Shown: positions 1 through 7,543, counted from the stretch's first letter. The stretch is DNA of 11,781 nucleotides from Fidelibacterota bacterium UBA6817 (GCA_002452555.1 DKER01000042.1:1-11781), one strand, 5' to 3'. Program-made: numbers and translations. The notes: generated by a model from the sequence alone, not told the origin.

Positions 1-70
1 CCCTTAACCCGGTTATGGGAACGAGCAACAGGGGCACGATAAAAAGACACATCAATTTTTTTAATCCCAT
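1..70 (-). CDS. N-terminus of a secreted or membrane-anchored protein (partial)
   Basis: The reading frame starts with an ATG at 70-68 on the minus strand and runs out of the window at base 1, so only about 23 codons are visible. They begin M-G-L-K-K-L-M and continue into a leucine-, valine- and proline-rich hydrophobic stretch, the charge-then-hydrophobic pattern of a signal peptide or N-terminal membrane anchor. A good Shine-Dalgarno sequence lies six bases upstream. The one cysteine (residue 9) comes too early for a normal lipobox, so a lipoprotein is not indicated. The gene follows the M28 peptidase gene on the same strand after a 96-base AT-rich spacer, so it may be co-transcribed with it or have its own promoter. 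The function cannot be told from this fragment. Confidence 0.6.
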   Translation of the reverse strand, partial: MGLKKLMCLFIVPLLLVPITGLR

Positions 71-76
71 GGTTCA

Positions 77-82
77 CTCCTT
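77..82 (-). promoter_or_regulatory. Shine-Dalgarno site of the partial minus-strand gene
   Basis: Read on the minus strand, this is AAGGAG, six bases before the ATG at 70. It is the main support for calling the short partial frame at the window edge a real gene start. Confidence 0.6.
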
Positions 83-153
83 ATCTGCTTGTTTAAATAT
101 GATTTAATGTAATGTATAATGTTACACATAATCAAAAGAATTATTAAGACAAA

Positions 154-172
154 TCCTGAATGTGCATCAGGA
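154..172 (-). terminator. Small hairpin over the stop codon of the M28 peptidase gene
   Basis: TCCTGA (154-159) and TCAGGA (167-172) form a perfect 6-bp inverted repeat around a 7-base loop. On the minus strand the TGA stop of the peptidase gene (169-167) ends the first arm, and the second arm is followed by the T-rich run TTTGTCTT. The layout resembles a weak intrinsic terminator, but the stem is short and the T tract is interrupted, so it may only attenuate transcription or protect the 3' end. Confidence 0.35.
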
Positions 173-1249
173 CACATATTGTTCGATCAATTTAACCAAA
201 TGAAGGAGTTTGGATTGCTCGGGAAGGGGCAGATTCCCGTTTGTCCGGCAAACTTGTTCCGCATTTTCGATGAAATTGAGAATGTTTGTCAGATTTGGCG
301 TTTCCGGATCCATTACGCTAAACATTGTTTTTAATGCTTTCAGGGATTCTGCATCAGCTGCACCTTTGGGATTGTAGATGAACATTTCTTCCGGGGCTGT
401 AGAAAGCTTGGAAATGAAGAGTGTAAAATATCGAACAAGTCTGTTAATTTTGGGATAATCCAGTTTTTCAGCCGAATCAAACAAGGTATGATAAAAATGG
501 TTTCTTCCGGATGTGAGAAAAAGAAAGGGTAAATTCCTCTCCTTAAAAGCGATATAATTGCCCGAGGGCGGAATGGCATGGATGCCCATACGCCGGGGAT
601 ACAGACTTTCGACAGCTGTTTCAATTTCATTCAATAACGGTCCGATATTGATTTTTTCTCCGCCGATAACAAAGAATGAATCCATAATCTGTTCATGAAT
701 TCCTGATCCCAAAGAATGCCCCATAAGATCTAAAAAGACACTCAGATCCGTTTTATTCAGAACTTCCGGATTCTCTGTACAAAACTGATGAGCCCCCATA
801 TGGGAGGAACTGAAAAAAGGAGGTTCCTCTGCATCAAAGAAAGCGATGATAACAGACCGTCTGTCCTGTTCAGGCAATTCTGAATTAAACGCGGCTGCAG
901 ATCGGAGTATTATTCCCACCGCGGCAGCATTGTCATCGGCTCCCGGATAGTATCCCAGCTCATCTTCGTCGATACCCAGATGATCATAATGCGCTTCCAT
1001 GAGAATGTAGCGGTCTGCAAGCCGGCCAGATCCCGGAATATATCCGATGATATTTGCACCCTCGCGATTTTGGGGTAAACCGGACAGGGATTGTATGAAC
1101 TCCTCTTCATAAAAGGGTTTAATACCGGCTTCTTTCATTTGCCGTATGATATAATCACGGGCTCTTTTCCAACCTTCTGTTCCGGTTCGGCGTCCTTCAC
1201 AATACCGGGAAGCTAAATAATGTATAATCTGAAGCGTGGAATCTGTCAT
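167..1249 (-). CDS. M28-family zinc metallopeptidase (aminopeptidase-like)
   Basis: This 360-residue protein carries the metal-binding pattern of clan MH, family M28 (aminopeptidase Y / glutaminyl-cyclase-like fold). AHYDH at 86-90 supplies the first histidine, GADDNAA at 103-109 the bridging aspartate, DAEE at 139-142 the catalytic and metal-binding glutamates, LDLMGH at 173-178 a further aspartate, and HFYHTLFD at 251-258 the last histidine. All expected ligands appear present, so it is probably an active two-zinc exopeptidase. The N-terminus (MTDSTLQIIHYLASRYCEGR) is hydrophilic with no signal peptide, so a cytoplasmic location is likely, whereas many M28 enzymes are exported. Residues from about 281 onward form a helical C-terminal tail that I do not recognise. 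The start has no clear Shine-Dalgarno sequence but is the first ATG in frame. The gene is divergent from rnz. Its substrate cannot be predicted. Confidence 0.85.
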   Translation of the reverse strand: MTDSTLQIIHYLASRYCEGRRTGTEGWKRARDYIIRQMKEAGIKPFYEEEFIQSLSGLPQNREGANIIGYIPGSGRLADRYILMEAHYDHLGIDEDELGYYPGADDNAAAVGIILRSAAAFNSELPEQDRRSVIIAFFDAEEPPFFSSSHMGAHQFCTENPEVLNKTDLSVFLDLMGHSLGSGIHEQIMDSFFVIGGEKINIGPLLNEIETAVESLYPRRMGIHAIPPSGNYIAFKERNLPFLFLTSGRNHFYHTLFDSAEKLDYPKINRLVRYFTLFISKLSTAPEEMFIYNPKGAADAESLKALKTMFSVMDPETPNLTNILNFIENAEQVCRTNGNLPLPEQSKLLHLVKLIEQYVS

Positions 1250-1337
1250 ACCCGAATTTTTAAGGAATCACGGGGAAAAACAAGAAAATAATGTTCAATA
1301 TTTTAAATCTGTTCAAATAGGATTAGATTTAGAAATC
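1250..1337. promoter_or_regulatory. Divergent intergenic region, likely promoters for the M28 gene and the rnz train
   Basis: This AT-rich 88-base gap separates two divergent genes and so should hold both promoters. TGTTCAA occurs twice as a direct repeat (1292-1298 and 1310-1316), 18 bases apart, flanking an AT-rich core. On the minus strand TTGAAC is followed after 17 bases by CATTAT, a weak sigma-70-like pair (4/6 matches to each consensus box). On the plus strand no box pair is convincing. The exact promoter positions are not established. Confidence 0.4.
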
Positions 1338-2279
1338 ATGACACTTGAACTTAACATTCTCGGGACATCATCTCAGCTTCCTACAAAAGACAGGAATCAT
1401 GGAGCATATTTTTTGCGGTGGGAAGGTGAAACGATCCTTTTGGATCCCGGTGAAGGAGCACAGCGCCAGTGCATAATTGCCGGATTATCTGTTCCGTCAA
1501 TACGCACAATTCTTATCAGTCATTTCCATGGCGATCACTGTCTTGGATTACCCGGGATTATCCAGAGAATTGCTCTTGCCGGAGTAAAGGATCCCATACG
1601 GCTTGTTTATCCCGAAGCAGGACAGATTTTTTTGGACAGACTGCTGACCTGTGCAGAGTATTACAATCCTCTGGATATCAGGTATTATCCCGTGAATCAA
1701 AACGGAGTGGTATGCAAAATCGGGAAACTGATACTTGAAGCACAGGCACTGAAACATCGGGTTCCCACATTCGGGTACAGACTCGTTAAACCCGGCGGAA
1801 GACGATACGATGCCGGGAAACTGGCTTCAGCCGGGATTTTCGGCATAGCTGTCAGGTTGCTTGAAAAAAAAGGTGAAATCCAAACAACGGACGGACGTAT
1901 AACACCTGACATGGTTACTTACACAGTTCCGGATACAATTTTTTCGTATATTTCAGATACAGCCTTGAACGAACAGGTTTTTCGGCTCATGGATCAGGCA
2001 GCTTTGGTTTTATGTGAAGCCACATTTCTTGAATCAGAACGGGATCTGGCTCATACGTATGATCATCTGACAGCCGCACAAGCCGGAGATTATGCAATAA
2101 AAAGCGGTGTAAAAAATCTTATTCTCACACATTTTTCGGAACGCTATAACGATACATTCGTTATTGAAAAGGAAGTGAAGAAAGTCTTTCCGGAAGCGTA
2201 TGCAGCCGGCGATTTTACCCGTTATACGTTCTCTCCCGGGAAGGGCTCACTAAACATTGAAAAAATCGGGAAGCAATAA
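1338..2279 (+). CDS. rnz: Ribonuclease Z (tRNA 3'-processing endonuclease)
   Basis: RNase Z cuts the 3' trailer from precursor tRNAs in the cytoplasm using two zinc ions in a metallo-beta-lactamase fold. From the ATG at 1338 the protein has 313 residues, close to the usual 300-310 for the short (ElaC-type) form. It opens with the typical beta strand and LGTSSQLPT. The signature HFHGDHCLG gives metal ligands H62, H64, D66 and H67. Other expected ligands are H140 (LKHRVPTFGYR), D207 (YISDTA) and H265 (LTHFSERY). The motif LCEATF at 225-230 and the HLTAAQAG segment at 243-250 are also typical. An in-frame ATG at 1236 would add 34 residues unlike the family and lying before the conserved strand, so I reject it. 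There is no clear Shine-Dalgarno sequence before 1338. The gene heads a tight train with the deaminase and LolA-like genes. Confidence 0.93.
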   Translation: MTLELNILGTSSQLPTKDRNHGAYFLRWEGETILLDPGEGAQRQCIIAGLSVPSIRTILISHFHGDHCLGLPGIIQRIALAGVKDPIRLVYPEAGQIFLDRLLTCAEYYNPLDIRYYPVNQNGVVCKIGKLILEAQALKHRVPTFGYRLVKPGGRRYDAGKLASAGIFGIAVRLLEKKGEIQTTDGRITPDMVTYTVPDTIFSYISDTALNEQVFRLMDQAALVLCEATFLESERDLAHTYDHLTAAQAGDYAIKSGVKNLILTHFSERYNDTFVIEKEVKKVFPEAYAAGDFTRYTFSPGKGSLNIEKIGKQ

Positions 2280-2777
2280 ATGGATAAAAATACAAAACGT
2301 CCCGGATGGGACGACTATTTTCTGGAAATCGCCCGGGTTGTGGCGAAGCGGTCGTCATGCCTGCGAAAGCAGGTGGGAGCTGTTATTGTAAGAAATAAGG
2401 ATATTATTTCCACAGGCTATAACGGTGCGCCCAGTTTCCAGCCGAATAGTCTTGAATACGGGTTTTGCTTTAGAGAGAAAAACAATATCCCATCGGGTAC
2501 GAATCTGGAACTCTGCCGGGCTGTGGGCTCTCATGCTGAATCCAATGCTATCGTTTTGGCTGCCAGAAACGGTCATTCTACCGCTGACAGTACGATATAT
2601 GTGTACGGTCATGAATTTATCTGCAATATGTGTAAAGCTATGATTGCCAACGCTTTTATCCGGCGGGTTGTTTTACAAAGACCGGACGGTACCGTTGCTG
2701 AGTATATTCCCGAAGAGAACTGGACCGTCCATCCCGTGGATATTGCCCCGTCCCCCGAAAAGGTAAAAGAACGATGA
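2280..2777 (+). CDS. Cytidine/deoxycytidylate deaminase family protein, probable dCMP deaminase
   Basis: Enzymes of this family convert dCMP to dUMP, feeding dTMP synthesis. This 165-residue protein shows the zinc site: HAE at 85-87 (H85 zinc ligand, E87 proton shuttle) and C115/C118 in CNMCKAMI. The segment KQVGAVIV-(x)8-GYNGAP at 30-51 is typical of the dCMP deaminase / ComEB branch. C63 and C79, just before the HAE motif, may form the extra structural zinc site known in that branch. The usual proline before the first cysteine of the PCxxC motif is replaced by isoleucine. The ATG at 2280 directly follows the rnz stop with no spacer, and GGGAAG inside the end of rnz can serve as ribosome binding site, so translation is probably coupled. 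A related nucleotide deaminase with another substrate cannot be excluded. Confidence 0.85.
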   Translation: MDKNTKRPGWDDYFLEIARVVAKRSSCLRKQVGAVIVRNKDIISTGYNGAPSFQPNSLEYGFCFREKNNIPSGTNLELCRAVGSHAESNAIVLAARNGHSTADSTIYVYGHEFICNMCKAMIANAFIRRVVLQRPDGTVAEYIPEENWTVHPVDIAPSPEKVKER

Positions 2778-3448
2778 AAACAAGATTCTTATACGGAATG
2801 ATACTGATCATAGCATGGATTCCTGCCCTTCAGGCTGCCGATGCAGCATATTATCTGGAAAAATATAATGATCAAATGAATCGTATTTCCACGCTGTCTG
2901 CCAAAATGCTTGTGAGTTCGCGGCTGCCCGGGCTCACATTGGCCGACCAACAGGGAATGCTCCGATATGAATCTCCGGATAAAGTTGATATCAGCGGAGG
3001 ACTTAAAGAGATTGTTCCGCCTGAAGCCATCCTGATCAATTTACATCACGTTCTGATGGATTCTGCTGTCATTATCAATCCGGATATTTCGTACATCGCC
3101 GCCGGCGTTCAATTGAATATTATTTTCAATGAAGGAAACGAACAATTAAGGTGGTTTGTTACCATGGATACGCTGCGATGGTACATCCGGGAACTGGATG
3201 TTCAGGACCCGGCAGGAAATAAAATCCATGTAATCTTCAGGCAGCGGGCTGTTGCAGATGATCTTTGGTTGCCCCGATCGGTTGAAGTGGAAACAATACC
3301 GGCAGACGAGAACAAACGGGTACCCAACCCCCGGCGGCAACAAATGCCCCTGTCCGATGGGCAAAGCGGGAAAATGACAGTCCATCTCTCGGATTATAAA
3401 ATTAATGATCCCGGGATCTATGATTTTTTCAGAAAGTCCACGGAATAA
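2774..3448 (+). CDS. LolA-like periplasmic outer-membrane lipoprotein carrier
   Basis: The 224-residue product begins with a clear signal peptide: MKTR, a hydrophobic core, and a likely signal peptidase I cut after ALQA (residue 21). The mature part resembles the LolA/LolB-type fold. It opens with a helix (YYLEKYNDQMNRISTLSAKM), then beta strands including GMLRYESPDKVDIS (61-74), the typical place where LolA-like proteins have a 'G.f.fe.P.k..' strand. LolA carries lipoproteins across the periplasm from the LolCDE exporter to the outer membrane, so this supports a diderm host. Similarity is weak, as is common in this family, so 'LolA-like, outer-membrane lipoprotein-sorting protein' is the safest call. 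The start overlaps the deaminase stop as ATGA (2774-2777), a sign of translational coupling. GAAAAGG a few bases upstream is a plausible ribosome site. Confidence 0.7.
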   Translation: MKTRFLYGMILIIAWIPALQAADAAYYLEKYNDQMNRISTLSAKMLVSSRLPGLTLADQQGMLRYESPDKVDISGGLKEIVPPEAILINLHHVLMDSAVIINPDISYIAAGVQLNIIFNEGNEQLRWFVTMDTLRWYIRELDVQDPAGNKIHVIFRQRAVADDLWLPRSVEVETIPADENKRVPNPRRQQMPLSDGQSGKMTVHLSDYKINDPGIYDFFRKSTE

Positions 3449-3490
3449 GCTGAACATCAAGTTGTTATTTTGTATATTTTGAAATCAATT

Positions 3491-4105
3491 ATGAAAAACA
3501 TTGAAAAGCATAAAAGTGAATTTGCCCGTTTGATTTCCCTGATTTTCAATCCGTTGTGGTTTAGTATTATTTTTCTTTTTTACCTTGTTTCATCCAAGGA
3601 TTTTTCCCGGAGCGATAACATCGGCATTATCATAGCCGGATCGCTGTCAGCATTCGTTTTACCGGTATTAATCATCGGATATATGGTTAGAGTCGGGAAA
3701 ACATCCCATATGGATATTCCGGAACGTTCAAAACGGATTGTTCCGTTTATAATATTTTCCATTATTTACGGAGTGACTTTTTTAATTTCTTATAAAATCG
3801 GACTGCCCGGAGCTTTCAATGTAGTTGTTTTTGCAATTTTTATTAATACGATTATTTACGGGATTATTACACTCTGGTGGAAAATCAGTATCCATTGTGC
3901 CGGTGTGGCCGGATACCTCTCGGCAACGATGCTGATCATGGGGCAGCGGAACATATTCCTTTGGCTGATTATCCCTGTGCTATGCTGGTCCCGGATTCGC
4001 CTAAAAGCCCATACACCGATGCAAACGGCTGTCGGTGCAGCCCTGGGCGGAACGCTCACATGGATTGAAATTGTTTTGGCGGATTATTGGTTTAATATTT
4101 TATAA
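3491..4105 (+). CDS. Divergent PAP2-like multi-pass membrane protein
   Basis: This is a 204-residue hydrophobic protein with about six predicted membrane spans (near 12-34, 44-68, 84-104, 108-130, 136-165 and 179-197). Three pieces match the order of the PAP2 phosphatase motifs: MDIPERSKRIVPFI (74-87, cf. KxxxxxxRP), KISIHCAGVAG (131-141, cf. PSGH) and SRIRLKAHTPMQTAVG (167-182, cf. SRxxxxxHxxxD). The last aspartate is replaced by glutamine (Q178) and the second motif lacks the canonical PSGH, so classical lipid phosphatase activity is uncertain. Similar shortened PAP2 proteins are known in Bacteroidetes-like genomes. A role on a membrane lipid phosphate (phosphatidylglycerophosphate or undecaprenyl pyrophosphate) is only a guess. 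I chose the ATG at 3491; a TTG at 3470 would add seven residues. The gene lies 42 bases after the LolA-like gene and 14 bases before glgC. Confidence 0.65.
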   Translation: MKNIEKHKSEFARLISLIFNPLWFSIIFLFYLVSSKDFSRSDNIGIIIAGSLSAFVLPVLIIGYMVRVGKTSHMDIPERSKRIVPFIIFSIIYGVTFLISYKIGLPGAFNVVVFAIFINTIIYGIITLWWKISIHCAGVAGYLSATMLIMGQRNIFLWLIIPVLCWSRIRLKAHTPMQTAVGAALGGTLTWIEIVLADYWFNIL

Positions 4106-4119
4106 TTAGCGAGGTTCTT

Positions 4120-5358
4120 ATGAGAAGAGTTTTATCGTTGATTCTTGGGGGTGGACGAGGTACCCGTCTTGCACCTCTTACAAGTGTGCGATCCAAACCT
4201 GCTGTGCCCATCGGAGGGAAATATCGCCTCATTGATATTCCTATCAGCAACTGTCTGAATTCCAATATCCGGCGAATATACGTCCTGACCCAGTTCAATA
4301 GTGAATCCCTTCACAGACACATTAACAGTACCTATAAATTTGATTCATTTTCTCAGGGATTCTTAGAAGTCCTTGCCGCTTCCCAAACTTTTGAAAATGC
4401 CAACTGGTATCAGGGAACTGCTGATGCAGTAAGGCACAATCTCCATCATTTTGAAAAATGGGATTTTACAGAATATCTGATTCTTGCAGGCGATCATCTT
4501 TACCGAATGAATTATGATAAATTTGTTCATCATCACCGGGACAAGAATGCCGATATTACGATTTCTGTAAAAGCGGTTTCACGTGAAGAAGCTATGGATT
4601 TTGGTGTTTTAAAAGTGGATTCGGAAGGACGGATCGTCAAGTTTGCCGAAAAACCGAAAGATGATAAAACACTGCATGAAATGACCAGTGAAACGGGAAA
4701 TCCGGAAAAACCCTACTGGGGTTCTATGGGTATTTATGTTTTTGGGAAAAAAATCCTCAGAAAAACGCTCTGTGAAATTCAGAAAGATGATTTTGGCGGC
4801 GATATTATTCCCGGTTCCATTGAAAACAACTATAATGTGCAAGCATATTTTTTTGAAGGCTATTGGGAAGATATCGGAACAATCCGCTCTTTTTATGATG
4901 CCAATATTTCCATGACACTTGCTTCACCGCCATTTTCCTTTCGGGATTCGTTAATGCCAATTTATACACATGCCCGAATGCTTCCCGGCAGTCAGATCGG
5001 GGATTCGTGCATAGTTTCGTCAACAATCGGTGAAGGTTCTTATATCCGTGCCACATCAATTCGTAAATCAGTTATTGGTATCAGGAGTGCTATTGATTTC
5101 GGAACAACCATTGAATCCTCCTACATTATGGGTAATGACTATTTTCAGGAAGACGCTGCAACTGACATTCCCATAGGCATTGGCAGAAACTGTGTTATTA
5201 AAAATGCAATTATTGATAAAAATGCTCATATCGGCCGGGACGTTCAAATTCTGAATAAAAACGGTATTGAATTTAAAGAGGAAAGCCAATACTGGATACG
5301 GGACGGAATCGTTGTTGTTAAGAAAGGTGCGATTATCCCGGACGGAACGGTCATTTGA
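4120..5358 (+). CDS. glgC: Glucose-1-phosphate adenylyltransferase (ADP-glucose pyrophosphorylase)
   Basis: GlgC makes ADP-glucose from ATP and glucose-1-phosphate, the committed step of bacterial glycogen synthesis in the cytoplasm. The 412-residue protein has the nucleotidyltransferase domain first: LGGGRGTRLAPLT (9-21), SKPAVPIGGKYRLIDIPISN (25-44), WYQGTADAV (97-104 region), the catalytic-metal AGDH (123-126), FAEKP (175-179, substrate-binding Lys) and GSMGIYVF (201-208). A left-handed beta-helix with hexapeptide-like repeats follows from about 285 (IGDS, IGEGSYI, IGIRSAI, IGRNCVI, IGRDVQI) and ends in DGTVI. The wording (RLIDIPISNCLNS, LTQFNSESLHRH) is close to the cyanobacterial/plant style of the family. 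GAGG at 4111-4114 is the ribosome site, five bases from the ATG. No glgA or glgB is visible nearby; the mutase genes start 19 bases downstream. Confidence 0.95.
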   Translation: MRRVLSLILGGGRGTRLAPLTSVRSKPAVPIGGKYRLIDIPISNCLNSNIRRIYVLTQFNSESLHRHINSTYKFDSFSQGFLEVLAASQTFENANWYQGTADAVRHNLHHFEKWDFTEYLILAGDHLYRMNYDKFVHHHRDKNADITISVKAVSREEAMDFGVLKVDSEGRIVKFAEKPKDDKTLHEMTSETGNPEKPYWGSMGIYVFGKKILRKTLCEIQKDDFGGDIIPGSIENNYNVQAYFFEGYWEDIGTIRSFYDANISMTLASPPFSFRDSLMPIYTHARMLPGSQIGDSCIVSSTIGEGSYIRATSIRKSVIGIRSAIDFGTTIESSYIMGNDYFQEDAATDIPIGIGRNCVIKNAIIDKNAHIGRDVQILNKNGIEFKEESQYWIRDGIVVVKKGAIIPDGTVI

Positions 5359-5377
5359 GAATGCAAACAGGTGAATA

Positions 5378-7543
5378 ATGAGTGTTGAATCAGAAAATAA
5401 AAAATCCGCAATAAAATTGAACAAGAAATTTACGCTAAAGGATGATTTTCCCGTACCAGCCATAGAAGATTGGAGAACAATTGTTGAACCCTTTTTAAAG
5501 GGTGTCCCTTTTGAAAAAAAACTGTGTACCCGTACCTATGAGGAAATCACACTTGAACCCTTGTATTTTCGTTCTCACAGAGACAGTCTTCCCCTGGATC
5601 TGTATCCCGGAAGCGATAATCGGGTCAGGGGAAATTCACCGGAAGGTTATATCGGGAAAGAGTGGGATATTGCCCGGGAAATTCCGGCCCCGCTTGCGGA
5701 AGATTTTAACACAGCCCTTCTCAATGATTTGAATAGAGGACAGAATGCCGTCAATTTAGTCCCTGATACGGCAACGCTTTTGGCACAGGATGCCCATATA
5801 GCTGATACAGGAAGTGTTGGAGACCGGGGAACATCCCTTTCCGCGCTTCCGTGTATCGAAAAAGCCCTGAAGGGTATTGACCTTACAGCCGTTGGGTTTT
5901 ATGTGGATGCAGGGTTCTCTGCCCTTCCCCTTTTAACGCTTCTAAATGCTTATTTTATACAACAAAAAATCGATCCGTCAAAACTCCGCGGGGCAATTGA
6001 TCAGGATCCTCTTGCCTATCTGGCCCGAACCGGTAATCTGCCCCTCTCCCTGACTGACATAACCGGGGAGATCAAAGAGGTTCTGACGTGGCTGAATAAA
6101 CACGCTCCCGGGCTGAAAGGGCTGGGGGTTTCCATGGTTCCCTGTCACGAAGGCGGTGCCAATGCCGTTCAGGAACTGGCCTGGACGCTTTCAACAATTG
6201 TTGAGTATATGAACCGGCTTATTGATGCCGGCATGAATCCCGAAGATGTGGCAGGACATTTGCATATTACATTCGGTATCGGTCCTTTTTTCTTTATGGA
6301 AATTGCCAAAATCCGGGCTGCCAGACTGATGATCGGAAACGTGTTAAAAGAATACGGACTGAAAGGAAACGGGCTGAATGTTACCATCCATGGCCGGACA
6401 GCCGGACATAACCAGACACTTTATGATCCTTATGTCAATATATTAAGAACAACAACCGAAGCGTTTTCCGCGATTCTGGGCGGTGTTGACAGTCTGCATA
6501 CAAATACATTTGATGAACGGGCGGTGGATTATCCGTCATCCTTTTCTCGCCGCGTGGCCCGGAATATCCAGATTATTTTAAAAGATGAATGTCATTTGGA
6601 CCGGCTGATTGATCCGGCCGGCGGGTCTTATTTTGTCGAAACCCTCACCCATCAATTGGCCGGTGAAGGTTGGACACTTTTCCGTGAAACAGAATCCCGC
6701 GGCGGCATGAGTCATGCTCTTATGTCCGGGTGGATACAGGACCGGATCAAATCAACACGATTGGCCAGGGAAAAGGATTTTCGAAAAAGGAAACGCGTTA
6801 TTATCGGTTTGAATATGTATGCGGATTTGAAACAGATTAAAGTAAAAGAAAGCCGAACCGATCAGGGAAACATCAAAAAAATCCGTACGGATCAACTCAA
6901 TCGTTTTCGTCAGTCTGTTCAGCAGGATGAAAATAAGCGAACCCTCCGCCTTTTGGATTTGAGAAATAGTGATAAGCGAATCGAAGCCGGTACAAATGCT
7001 GTTCTGGCAGGGGCAACACTAGGTGACATATCGCAAAATGTGAGGTCTTCTGCCGGAGAAGGCGTGTCTGTTGATCCTGTCCCGCCGTTCAGAGCTTCAG
7101 AAATCTTTGAACGTTTCAGGGATCGGGGTTTTATGGCAGAAAGAGAAACAGGAGAACGGCCTAAAGTGATTCTTGTAAATATGGGGCCTCCCGGACAGCA
7201 TAAAATCCGCTCGGATTTCAGCCGCGGGTTTTTGGAGCCGGGCGGTTTTGACGTCATTTCAACCCAACCCATGAATTCTCCTGAAGAGGCTGCGGAAGAA
7301 GTAATGAAAAGCAAGGCTTTTGCAGCTGTTCTTTGTTCTACTGATGAAACATATGCAGAGATTGTCCCTGCTTTTATCAAAGCACTTCAAACAAATCAAA
7401 TGGTTATTGTTGCCGGCAGACCGGCTGAAAGTATGGATTTGCTGAAAGATGCTGGTGTGGATGCCTTCCTCTATCTGGGAGCCGATACGGCAGATTTTTA
7501 TGAAGCTCTTTGGAAACGGGCAGGAGGTTCATCTCATGCGTAA
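5378..7543 (+). CDS. mutA: Methylmalonyl-CoA mutase small (beta) subunit
   Basis: MutA pairs with MutB to form the heterodimeric mutase that interconverts succinyl-CoA and (R)-methylmalonyl-CoA. The 721-residue protein has the TIM-barrel domain first: TGSVGDRGTSLSALPCIEKA (141-160), LGVSMVPCHEGGANAVQELAW (248-268), HITFGIGPFFFMEIAKIRAAR (297-317) and IHGRTAGHNQTLYDPY (333-348). DPAGGSYFVE near 411-420 is also conserved. A charged linker follows, then a Rossmann-like C-terminal domain. There the cobalamin motif DxHxxG is lost: MGPPGQHKI (602-610) puts Gln607 where MutB has the axial His609. A non-binding B12 domain is the known state of small subunits. At 721 residues it is longer than the 638 of the Propionibacterium subunit. 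AGGTG at 5369-5373 is a modest ribosome site. The stop overlaps the mutB start by eight bases. Confidence 0.93.
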   Translation: MSVESENKKSAIKLNKKFTLKDDFPVPAIEDWRTIVEPFLKGVPFEKKLCTRTYEEITLEPLYFRSHRDSLPLDLYPGSDNRVRGNSPEGYIGKEWDIAREIPAPLAEDFNTALLNDLNRGQNAVNLVPDTATLLAQDAHIADTGSVGDRGTSLSALPCIEKALKGIDLTAVGFYVDAGFSALPLLTLLNAYFIQQKIDPSKLRGAIDQDPLAYLARTGNLPLSLTDITGEIKEVLTWLNKHAPGLKGLGVSMVPCHEGGANAVQELAWTLSTIVEYMNRLIDAGMNPEDVAGHLHITFGIGPFFFMEIAKIRAARLMIGNVLKEYGLKGNGLNVTIHGRTAGHNQTLYDPYVNILRTTTEAFSAILGGVDSLHTNTFDERAVDYPSSFSRRVARNIQIILKDECHLDRLIDPAGGSYFVETLTHQLAGEGWTLFRETESRGGMSHALMSGWIQDRIKSTRLAREKDFRKRKRVIIGLNMYADLKQIKVKESRTDQGNIKKIRTDQLNRFRQSVQQDENKRTLRLLDLRNSDKRIEAGTNAVLAGATLGDISQNVRSSAGEGVSVDPVPPFRASEIFERFRDRGFMAERETGERPKVILVNMGPPGQHKIRSDFSRGFLEPGGFDVISTQPMNSPEEAAEEVMKSKAFAAVLCSTDETYAEIVPAFIKALQTNQMVIVAGRPAESMDLLKDAGVDAFLYLGADTADFYEALWKRAGGSSHA
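7522..7527 (+). promoter_or_regulatory. Strong Shine-Dalgarno site that fixes the mutB start
   Basis: AGGAGG lies inside the end of mutA, eight bases before the ATG at 7536. It argues for that start and against the in-frame ATG at 7449, and it should let ribosomes reload onto mutB as mutA translation ends. Confidence 0.8.

Noticed and set aside
119..334. Plus-strand 71-residue open frame at the left edge
   Set aside because: It overlaps the 3' end of the M28 peptidase gene on the other strand, has no ribosome site and shows no domain.
1236..1337. Upstream in-frame ATG that would lengthen ribonuclease Z by 34 residues
   Set aside because: The added residues lie before the conserved first beta strand and would overlap the start of the divergent M28 gene; the protein from 1338 already has the usual length.
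3470..3490. TTG start for the PAP2-like gene
   Set aside because: An ATG is available seven codons later and neither start has a strong ribosome site; the TTG cannot be fully excluded.
3449..3490. Possible terminator between the LolA-like gene and the PAP2-like gene
   Set aside because: Only a 4-bp AACA/TGTT match is present and there is no clean T tract.
5300..5377. Possible cobalamin riboswitch before mutA
   Set aside because: The glgC-mutA spacer is only 19 bases, too short for a B12 riboswitch, and no conserved B12-box is visible.
7449..7535. Upstream in-frame ATG for mutB
   Set aside because: The 29 added residues are a second reading of mutA. The AGGAGG at 7522-7527 points to the ATG at 7536, and the resulting length matches the family.
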